Shown: in pieces, positions 57,893 to 64,000 of the stretch
Layout of the letters: each line of letters opens with the position of its first letter
Position numbering within the stretch: the first letter of the stretch is position 1
Assembly (NCBI RefSeq): GCF_008064635.1
Contig: NZ_VRYZ01000002.1
Coordinates: 186,001 to 250,000, forward strand
From: Parahaliea aestuarii
GTDB lineage: Bacteria; Pseudomonadota; Gammaproteobacteria; Pseudomonadales; Halieaceae
Length of the DNA stretch: 64,000 nt
Direction: 5' to 3'
Program-made: the position numbers and the translations under genes
Notes under the pieces: model-generated
What the model was told of the DNA's origin: nothing
Databases searched by the model: none
What the model saw: only the letters and a program-made list of their open reading frames with translations

Positions 57893-59356
57893 ATGAACCT
57901 GTCACTCAGCGACGCCAGCCTCCTCAAAACCCAGGCCTATATCGACGGCCAGTGGGTCGACGCCGACGACGGCGCGACCTTTGCCGTCAGCAACCCCGCC
58001 ACCGGCGAGGAAATCGCCCAGGTAGCGAAAGTCGGCCAGGCAGAAACCGCGCGCGCGATTGCAGCCGCCGAACGCGCCATGGGCGAGTGGAAGGCACTGC
58101 CGGCAAAGTCACGCGCGCAGATTTTGCGCAAGTGGTTCGACCTGATGATGGCCAACCAGGAAGACCTCGCCATCATCATGACCGCTGAACAGGGCAAGGT
58201 ACTGGCCGAGTCGCGCGGTGAGGTCGCCTACGGCGCCGCCTTCGTCGAGTGGTTCGGCGAGGAAGCCAAGCGCATCGACGGCGACGTGATTCCCGGCCCC
58301 GGCCCCGACCGCCGCATCGTCTGCATCAAACAGCCGGTGGGTGTGGTCGCGGCCATTACCCCCTGGAACTTCCCCAACGCGATGATCGCGCGCAAGGCGG
58401 CACCGGCGCTGGCGGCGGGCTGCAGTATCGTGATCAAGCCCGCCACGGAAACCCCCCTGTCGGCCTTCGCCATGGCGGAACTGGCGGAGCGGGCCGGGGT
58501 GCCCGCCGGAGTCATCAACGTACTGGCCGGCTCATCCTCCGCCATCGGCGGCGAGATGACCGCAAATCCGGTGGTGCGCAAGCTGACCTTCACCGGCTCC
58601 ACCCCGGTCGGCAAGATGCTGGAAGCGCAGTGCGCCGAGACCATGAAGAAAACCTCCATGGAACTCGGCGGCAATGCCCCCTTCATCGTGTTCGATGATG
58701 CCGATCTCGACGCCGCGGTACAGGGCGCCCTGATCTCCAAGTATCGCAACGCCGGCCAGACCTGCGTGTGCTCCAACCGCATGTTCGTACAGGACAGCGT
58801 GTACGACGCCTTTGTAGAGAAGCTGGTAAAGGCCACGGCGGAACTGGTGGTGGGAGACGGCCTCAAGGACGGTATCACCATCGGCCCGCTGGTGAACGCC
58901 AAAGCGGTGGCTGACGTGGACGGCCTGGTACAGGCCTCGGTCTCCGCCGGCGCCAAAGTGGCCCTCGGCGGCGCGCCCCACGAGCTGGGTGGCTGTTTTT
59001 ACCAGCCAACCGTACTGACGGAAGTGACCTCGGAGATGGCGGTATTCCGCAACGAGATCTTCGGCCCGGTGGCGCCGGTGGTGCGCTTCTCCACCGAGGA
59101 AGAAGTGATCGCCATGGCCAACGACACCGAATTCGGACTCGCCTCGTACTTCTACACCCGCGACATCGGACGGGTTTGGCGAGTGGCGGAAGCCCTGGAC
59201 TACGGCATCGTCGGCATCAATGAGGGCATCATTTCCAACGAGATGGCCCCCTTCGGCGGCGTCAAGGAATCCGGCAGCGGCCGCGAGGGCTCCAAGTACG
59301 GCATCGATGACTATGTAGAAATCAAGTACATGCTGATGGGCGGACTCGACCGCTAG
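57893..59356 (+). CDS. gabD: NAD(P)-dependent succinate-semialdehyde dehydrogenase
   Basis: 487 residues from ATG 57893 with AAGGA upstream. Aldehyde dehydrogenase features: PWNFPNAMIARKAAPALAAGCSIVIKPATETPLSA, FTGSTPVGKMLEAQCAETMKK-TSMELGGNAPFIVFDD (general-base Glu) and NAGQTCVCSNRMFV (catalytic Cys). The GQTCVC-NR pattern and family similarity favour SSADH over other semialdehyde dehydrogenases. It oxidises the product of GABA or polyamine transamination to succinate. The aminotransferase follows. Confidence 0.92.
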   Translation: MNLSLSDASLLKTQAYIDGQWVDADDGATFAVSNPATGEEIAQVAKVGQAETARAIAAAERAMGEWKALPAKSRAQILRKWFDLMMANQEDLAIIMTAEQGKVLAESRGEVAYGAAFVEWFGEEAKRIDGDVIPGPGPDRRIVCIKQPVGVVAAITPWNFPNAMIARKAAPALAAGCSIVIKPATETPLSAFAMAELAERAGVPAGVINVLAGSSSAIGGEMTANPVVRKLTFTGSTPVGKMLEAQCAETMKKTSMELGGNAPFIVFDDADLDAAVQGALISKYRNAGQTCVCSNRMFVQDSVYDAFVEKLVKATAELVVGDGLKDGITIGPLVNAKAVADVDGLVQASVSAGAKVALGGAPHELGGCFYQPTVLTEVTSEMAVFRNEIFGPVAPVVRFSTEEEVIAMANDTEFGLASYFYTRDIGRVWRVAEALDYGIVGINEGIISNEMAPFGGVKESGSGREGSKYGIDDYVEIKYMLMGGLDR

Positions 59357-59378
59357 CCAGCACACATCCGGAGACAAC

Positions 59379-60698
59379 ATGACAGACCTGAACCTCGAGC
59401 ACTGGTGGCAACCCTTCACCAATGTGCGTGCCTTCCAGAAGAATCCCCGGGTTTTCACCCGGGCGGAAGGCAGCTTCCTGTTCCGCGAAGATGGCGGCGA
59501 TGTACTGGATATCACCGCCGGCCTGTGGTGCTGCAATATCGGCCACGCCCGCCGCGAGGTGGCCGATGCAGTTCGGGACCAGCTCATGCAGCTGGACTAC
59601 GCACCGCCCTTCCAGTTCGGCACCCCGCCGGCCTTCCAGTTCGCCACGCGACTCATGGCACACACCCCGGAGGGGATCAACCGCATCTTCTTCACCAACT
59701 CGGGTTCCGAGGCGGTCGATACGGCGCTGAAGATAGCCCACCTCTACCAGTTCGCCCGCGGCAAGGGCAGCAAGACCCGCTTTATCTCGCGCCAGCAGGG
59801 TTACCACGGGGTGAATATCGGCGGCACCTCCATGCAGGGCCTGCCGACCAACCGCCACGGTTTCCCGCTGCTGCAGGAGGTGGACTTCCTGCCCGGCATG
59901 CTCGACATCAGCCGCAATGCCTTCAGCCGGGGCTGTCCCGAGCACGGCACCGACCGCATGACAGACGCCTTTGAACAGATCATTGCCCTGCGCGGCGCAG
60001 ACAGCATCTGCGCGGTCATCATCGAGCCGATCTCCGGCGCCGGCGGCATGGTACCGCCGCCGCAAGGCTACCTGCAGAAGGTCCGCGAACTGTGTGACGA
60101 GCACGATATCCTGCTGATTTTCGATGAGGTCATCACCGGATTCGGCCGCACCGGCTCAGCGTTTGCCGCCACCGAATTCGGCGTCACCCCTGACATCATG
60201 ACCAGCGCCAAGGCCATCAATGGCGGCACTGTTCCCATGGGCGGCGTGTTCGTGAAGGACAGCATCCAGCAGACCATCTTCGACAATACCCCGGACACGG
60301 TGCCGGAATTCTTCCACGGCAATACCTACGCCGGCACCCCCGTGGCCGCGGCAGCGGGCCTGGCGGCGCTGGATATCTATGAGTCCGAGGGATTGTTCAC
60401 TTGCGCCAGCGGCGCCAAGGGTGAGCACTGGGCCAACACCCTGCACGCGATGGGCGATCTGCCCCAGGTCATCGACATTCGCAACTACGGCTTGCTCGGC
60501 GCCGTGAGTTTCGATCCGCTCGATGCCCCGGCAAAGTCCCTGGGCCCCAGGATCCACCAGCGCTGCTACGAGAACGGGCTGCTGTGCCGGGCAGTGGGCG
60601 ATCACATGGTCATGTCACCGCCACTGTCGATCAGCGAGAGCGAAATCGACCTGTTCGCAGAGCGTTTTCGCAAGAGTGTGCTGGAAGCACTCGGCTGA
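59379..60698 (+). CDS. Class III omega-aminotransferase (beta-alanine/polyamine type)
   Basis: 439 residues, with CCGGAG upstream. PLP-fold class III: LWCCNIGHARREVADAV, FFTNSGSEAVDTALKIAHLY, GYHGVNIGGTSMQG, LLIFDEVITGFGRTGSAFA and the lysine in SAKAINGGTVPMGGVFV. The LWCCNIGH and EHWWQPF opening resembles the omega-amino acid:pyruvate aminotransferases (beta-alanine, putrescine). Operon with the dehydrogenase gives amine to acid conversion in two steps. The exact amine is not defined. Confidence 0.93.
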   Translation: MTDLNLEHWWQPFTNVRAFQKNPRVFTRAEGSFLFREDGGDVLDITAGLWCCNIGHARREVADAVRDQLMQLDYAPPFQFGTPPAFQFATRLMAHTPEGINRIFFTNSGSEAVDTALKIAHLYQFARGKGSKTRFISRQQGYHGVNIGGTSMQGLPTNRHGFPLLQEVDFLPGMLDISRNAFSRGCPEHGTDRMTDAFEQIIALRGADSICAVIIEPISGAGGMVPPPQGYLQKVRELCDEHDILLIFDEVITGFGRTGSAFAATEFGVTPDIMTSAKAINGGTVPMGGVFVKDSIQQTIFDNTPDTVPEFFHGNTYAGTPVAAAAGLAALDIYESEGLFTCASGAKGEHWANTLHAMGDLPQVIDIRNYGLLGAVSFDPLDAPAKSLGPRIHQRCYENGLLCRAVGDHMVMSPPLSISESEIDLFAERFRKSVLEALG

Positions 60699-60719
60699 TT
60701 GGCAGAGTAAGCGGCGCTG

Positions 60720-61127
60720 TCAGGTGAGATCAGAGCGCCGGCGTCCGCGCCGGCGCTGGCGTCGATCGATATTTTCCGACGCGGGATAGAGTTCACTCTG
60801 CAGCGAGGCCGGCAAGCGGCGGTCATTGTCGTCACTGGCCGTCCTGCGGTCATCGCTGTGCGCATAGCGGCATTGACAACGGGCGACGTCACAGCCCTGC
60901 AGGGGCAGCACGGGCGTGCTGCCTTCTGCCTCGAGAAAGGCGCGCCCCGCCATTTGCTGTGCAGCGTTGCAGGCGTCCTGCGTGCAGACAATGCTCACAG
61001 CCCGGTAGGGGCTGCGGGCCGCAGTTGCCCTTGTACGCCTGCCCGCGCCCGGTGCACTACCGCGCCGCCGCAGAAAAAACCAAAGCAGGCCCAAAGCCGC
61101 TACTACTATCAGGGTGATTATGGCCAC
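60720..61127 (-). CDS. Small membrane-anchored hypothetical protein
   Basis: 135 residues from GTG 61127, with AGGA at good spacing. One N-terminal helix (VAIITLIVVAALGLLWFFLRRR) then a basic, Cys- and Arg-containing soluble part: SIVCTQDACNAAQQMAGRAFLEAEG, LPLQGCDVARCQCRYAHSDDRR, and an arginine-rich end. The multiple Cys residues (CTQDAC, CDVARCQC) could bind metal. Family not recognised. The longer frame lacks a start signal. Confidence 0.72.
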   Translation of the reverse strand: MAIITLIVVAALGLLWFFLRRRGSAPGAGRRTRATAARSPYRAVSIVCTQDACNAAQQMAGRAFLEAEGSTPVLPLQGCDVARCQCRYAHSDDRRTASDDNDRRLPASLQSELYPASENIDRRQRRRGRRRSDLT

Positions 61128-61292
61128 GCAGCATCCTTTCTCTGGCAAACAGAAGCACCACATCGATAGTAGTCCAAAACCAGCGCCGCTTGAAGCCGGC
61201 GGGCAAAGCCTGCGGACTCTGGGCCTGCGGCCAGCCACTCTGTATACTGCCCACGGCAAAAAAACCTTCCCCGTTTTTCAGTAATCAATCTC

Positions 61293-62606
61293 ATGATACA
61301 GATCGCAATCGTAGGCGGCGGCGCCGGCGGCCTTGAACTCGCCACGGCACTCGGCCGCAAACTGGGCCGCAAAGGCAAGGCCCGGATCACTCTCATCGAC
61401 CGCAACCACACCCATATCTGGAAGCCCCTGCTGCACGAGGTCGCCTCCGGTTCCCTCGACGCCGAACTCGACGCGGTGAATTACCGTGTGCACGCCCATC
61501 GCAACGGTTTTGCTTTTGAGTTGGGCACACTCTGCGGTGTCGACCGTGCGCGCAAATGCATTGAGCTGGACGCGCTGGTCGACGACACCGGCGAGGAGAT
61601 TCTGCCGCGCAGGGAAAAGCACTACGACTACCTGGTGCTGGCCATCGGCAGCGTATCCAATGACTTCAATGTCAGTGGCGTCAGCGAGCACTGCATCTTC
61701 CTCGACAGCCCAGACCAGGCACAGGTGTTCCACCAGCGCCTGGTCGACCGCTTCATCCGCCTGGATCAGGCGCTGGAGGCGGGCCAGGCGGATCGCAAAC
61801 TGCGCATCGCCATTGTCGGCGGCGGCGCCACCGGGGTGGAGCTGTCGGCGGAACTGTTCAAGGCTCGCGAGTGGTTTTCCACCTACGGCCTGAAAACCAT
61901 TACCCCCGAGCACCTGGAGGTATCACTGGTGGAGGCCGGCCCGCGCCTGCTGCCGGCCCTCAACGAACGCATTTCCAGCGGCGCCCACCGGGAACTGCTG
62001 AAACTGGGTGTCAAGGTGCGCACTGCAACGGCCGTCGTGTCCGCCAGCCGCGAAGGCCTGACCACGCGGGAGGGCGAACTGATCCGCGCTGACCTGATGG
62101 TCTGGGCCGCGGGGGTCAAGGCGCCCGGGTTTCTCTCCGCCATCGATGGCCTGGCGTGCAATCGCATGGGCCAGTTGCTGGTAGAGCCGACGCTGCAGGT
62201 ACAGGGCGACACCGACATCTACGCCCTGGGTGACTGCGCCGGCTTCGCCATGGAGGGCCCGGATGACCAGCAGCGCTGGGTACCGCCGCGGGCGCAATCG
62301 GCCCACCAGATGGCGGATTGCGTAGCCAGGAACCTGCGGCGGCGACTGGCGGGCAAGCCCGAGCAGGCCTTTGTCTACAAGGACATGGGGTCGCTGGTGT
62401 CACTGAGCGAGTACTCCGCCTTCGGCCGTTTGATGGGCGGCCTGGCTCGCGGCGGTATCAGCCTGGAGGGCAAGGTTGCGCGACTGGCCTACGTCTCCCT
62501 CTACCGCATGCACCAGGGTGCCATCCACGGCTGGCCGCGGGCGCTGATGATGGCCTTTACCGACAAGATCAATCACTTCATCCGCCCGCGCTTCAAGCTC
62601 CACTGA
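61293..62606 (+). CDS. ndh: NADH dehydrogenase type II (NDH-2) family
   Basis: 437 residues. Two Rossmann folds: IAIVGGGAGGLELATALGR at the N-terminus (FAD) and IAIVGGGATGVELSAELFK near 170 (NADH), with the family segment HTHIWKPLLHEVASG and YALGDCAGFA near 310. C-terminal amphipathic helix (INHFIRPRF) for membrane attachment. Passes electrons from NADH to quinone without proton pumping. Single-gene transcription unit. Confidence 0.94.
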   Translation: MIQIAIVGGGAGGLELATALGRKLGRKGKARITLIDRNHTHIWKPLLHEVASGSLDAELDAVNYRVHAHRNGFAFELGTLCGVDRARKCIELDALVDDTGEEILPRREKHYDYLVLAIGSVSNDFNVSGVSEHCIFLDSPDQAQVFHQRLVDRFIRLDQALEAGQADRKLRIAIVGGGATGVELSAELFKAREWFSTYGLKTITPEHLEVSLVEAGPRLLPALNERISSGAHRELLKLGVKVRTATAVVSASREGLTTREGELIRADLMVWAAGVKAPGFLSAIDGLACNRMGQLLVEPTLQVQGDTDIYALGDCAGFAMEGPDDQQRWVPPRAQSAHQMADCVARNLRRRLAGKPEQAFVYKDMGSLVSLSEYSAFGRLMGGLARGGISLEGKVARLAYVSLYRMHQGAIHGWPRALMMAFTDKINHFIRPRFKLH

Positions 62607-62618
62607 ACTGGCGGGTAG

Positions 62619-63707
62619 CTAGCGCGGTAACGCCCGGGGCACCATGACCGGGCGCTCCAGCCAGCGTCGAAAGCGCGGCCCGATGGTGTCCAGGTGCTCA
62701 GACCACCAGTGCGCATCCAGCTCCAGGGCGCTGGACAGGTTGTCCGGCGCGGTGGGCAGACGGGCGCGCAATTCCGGCGGCAGCGCCGCCAGCGACGAGC
62801 GACGCATGGGGCCGTAGGGTATGTAGCGCGCCTGGGCCGCCAGGCTGTCAGTGGAACTGGCGAAGCGGACGAACTCCCGGGCCAGCTCGCTGTTGCGGCC
62901 GTTGCGCGGAATCGCCCACACATCGTAAAACCAGATCTGGTGATCCCACAGCATCGCCAGCGGCTGGCCGCGCTCCCGGGCCGCGGCAACACGGCCACTG
63001 TACACGGAGGCCATCGCCACCTGGCCGGATTCCAGTAAGTGAATCGCCTGCTGGCCGGTCTCCCACCACTCGGTGTGGGGCTTCAGGCTGTCCAGGCGTT
63101 CAAAGGCGCGCTCCAGTCCGGCTTCGGTGGCGAGCACCTCGTAGACCCGGGCCGGCGCTACACCGTCGGCTATCAGCGCCCACTCCAGGTTGCCCTTGGG
63201 AGACTTGCGCAGGGCGCGTCGACCCGGAAAGCGCTGCAGATCGAACAGATCCTCCAACTGCTGCGGTGGCTGCTCGAAGGTATCGGTGCGAAAGCCGAGC
63301 ACGGTCGAGCCCACCACATTGCCGACGCCGCAGGCGCTTTCATCCAGCTCGATGAAATCCTCACTCGCCGGAGTGCCATCCGGCGCCGGCGTCAGCAGAC
63401 TCACCTGCAGCGGCTCCAGCAGCCCCTCCCGGCACGCCCGCAGGGCGTCGAACAGCTCCATGTCCACCACATCCCAGCTCACGTTCCAGGCCCGTACCTG
63501 CTGCCGGATCTCCGCCACGCCGCCGCTGTGCTGGATGATGTTCACCCGGTGGCCTGTAGCCTCTTCAAAGGGACGTATAAAGCCCAGCACCTGGCTCTTC
63601 ACATAAGCGCCGTCCCAGGACACCACATTGAGGGTGTCGGCACGCAGCGGGGACAGCGCCAGACAGAGGCAGACCAGTACTGCGTAGCGCCAGCGCGGGG
63701 TTGTCAT
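62619..63707 (-). CDS. Periplasmic binding protein, polyamine (PotD/PotF-like) type
   Basis: 362 residues from ATG 63707, giving the signal peptide MTTPRWRYAVLVCLCLALSPLRA; an alternative start at 63755 adds 16 residues. The mature protein has the type II binding-protein pattern of spermidine/putrescine receptors: LNVVSWDGAYVKSQVLGFIRPFEEATGHRV, WDVVDMELFDALRACREGLL, GSTVLGFRTD and WETGQQAIHLLESGQVAMASVYSGR. No ABC permease or ATPase is adjacent in the window. Possibly supplies the nearby amine-catabolic operon. Confidence 0.9.
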   Translation of the reverse strand: MTTPRWRYAVLVCLCLALSPLRADTLNVVSWDGAYVKSQVLGFIRPFEEATGHRVNIIQHSGGVAEIRQQVRAWNVSWDVVDMELFDALRACREGLLEPLQVSLLTPAPDGTPASEDFIELDESACGVGNVVGSTVLGFRTDTFEQPPQQLEDLFDLQRFPGRRALRKSPKGNLEWALIADGVAPARVYEVLATEAGLERAFERLDSLKPHTEWWETGQQAIHLLESGQVAMASVYSGRVAAARERGQPLAMLWDHQIWFYDVWAIPRNGRNSELAREFVRFASSTDSLAAQARYIPYGPMRRSSLAALPPELRARLPTAPDNLSSALELDAHWWSEHLDTIGPRFRRWLERPVMVPRALPR

Positions 63708-63759
63708 GGCGGCCACGAGCGAAACGGAGAGAACTCTGCGGGAGAAACCAGCCATGGCG

Positions 63760-64000
63760 CTACCAGTAATAACCGATATTGATGTTCAGGCGCCCAAGCC
63801 AGTCGTCCTCACCACCACCGGCCAGCGAGCCATCGCCGAAAAACGGCATATTGCGCGCCAGGATGTAGTCGACATAGGTAAACAGCGGCCCACTGCCAAT
63901 GGCGCAACCGAGGGTATTGATCTGCGAATCGCTGGCGCCGTCAAGGGACTTGTCCAGTAGCGAATAGTCGTTGTAGCAGGTGAGGGAGTCGATATAGCGC
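63760..64000 (-). CDS. Outer-membrane beta-barrel protein, C-terminal part
   Basis: The last 79 residues of a minus-strand gene whose start is beyond the window. Alternating strands (RYIDSLTCYNDYSLLD, PLFTYVDYILARNMPFFGD) ending with LGRLNINIGYYW, an aromatic-terminated C-terminal strand typical of outer-membrane barrels. The stop is 52 bases before the binding-protein start. Family not identified from this fragment. Confidence 0.72.
   Translation of the reverse strand, partial: RYIDSLTCYNDYSLLDKSLDGASDSQINTLGCAIGSGPLFTYVDYILARNMPFFGDGSLAGGGEDDWLGRLNINIGYYW

Overview
The window is about 64 kb of GC-rich, densely packed chromosome from a gammaproteobacterium. Supporting signs are the nudJ-mnmA-hflD-purB-roxA order, a pspF/pspABC stress locus, PPK1, a PA0069-type radical SAM gene, a wax-ester synthase family gene, class III ADH with S-formylglutathione hydrolase, and Fur boxes close to the enterobacterial consensus. 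I infer a free-living, probably marine, aerobic organism (possibly of the Cellvibrionales/Halieaceae/Marinobacter type), but no rRNA or unambiguous species marker is present. I saw no rRNA, tRNA, CRISPR array, insertion sequence, integron or phage gene.

Layout. 1-7.1 kb (+ strand): end of a DoxX gene, an extradiol dioxygenase, then the translation-linked run nudJ-mnmA-hflD-purB-roxA followed by an acetyltransferase and a PLD-like protein. 7.2-15 kb: a MATE exporter with a DUF885 peptidase-like protein (-), a probably frameshifted envelope gene, an exported peroxiredoxin (-), and a very large TolB-propeller/amidohydrolase fusion (+). 15.0-18.9 kb: a less GC-rich stretch holding a degraded small reading frame, a TonB-dependent siderophore receptor with an almost perfect Fur box, a DoxX-like membrane protein and a class B1 metallo-beta-lactamase that closely resembles the clinical VIM enzymes. 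18.9-25.6 kb: a four-gene minus-strand operon (DUF2868 membrane protein, DUF3482 GTPase, isoquinoline-1-oxidoreductase-like IorA/IorB) divergent from a BrxR/CapW-like WYL regulator. 25.6-29.1 kb: a Fur-boxed operon PepSY/DUF2271/DUF4198/flavoreductase, probably iron acquisition or ferric reduction.

29.2-42.8 kb is mixed housekeeping: YkvA, quinone oxidoreductase, DUF937, MscS and CorA/ZntB channels, an M20 peptidase, a WS/DGAT with a basic tail, YpfJ, a HerA-like ATPase, DUF808, and ppk1 with a candidate Pho box. 42.9-46.5 kb: two small unknown genes and a universal stress protein, each followed by paired hairpins, then a zinc-ribbon membrane protein and an AraC regulator. 46.5-53.8 kb: a nucleoside-recognition (SpmAB-like) membrane protein, an alpha/beta hydrolase, a radical SAM protein, the formaldehyde-detoxification pair, a CynX-type MFS carrier and a SnoaL-like protein. 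54-57.8 kb: pspABC (-) with a sigma-54 promoter opposite pspF and a LuxR regulator (+). 57.9-64 kb: succinate-semialdehyde dehydrogenase and an omega-aminotransferase (polyamine/GABA/beta-alanine catabolism), a small membrane protein, an NDH-2, a polyamine-type binding protein and the end of an outer-membrane barrel.

The most noteworthy item is the chromosomal VIM-like metallo-beta-lactamase at 18083-18865. It has a complete zinc site and no sign of a cassette or mobile element, and it sits directly beside a Fur-controlled siderophore receptor. Similarity statements rest on motif recognition and memory of the families; no database search was run.
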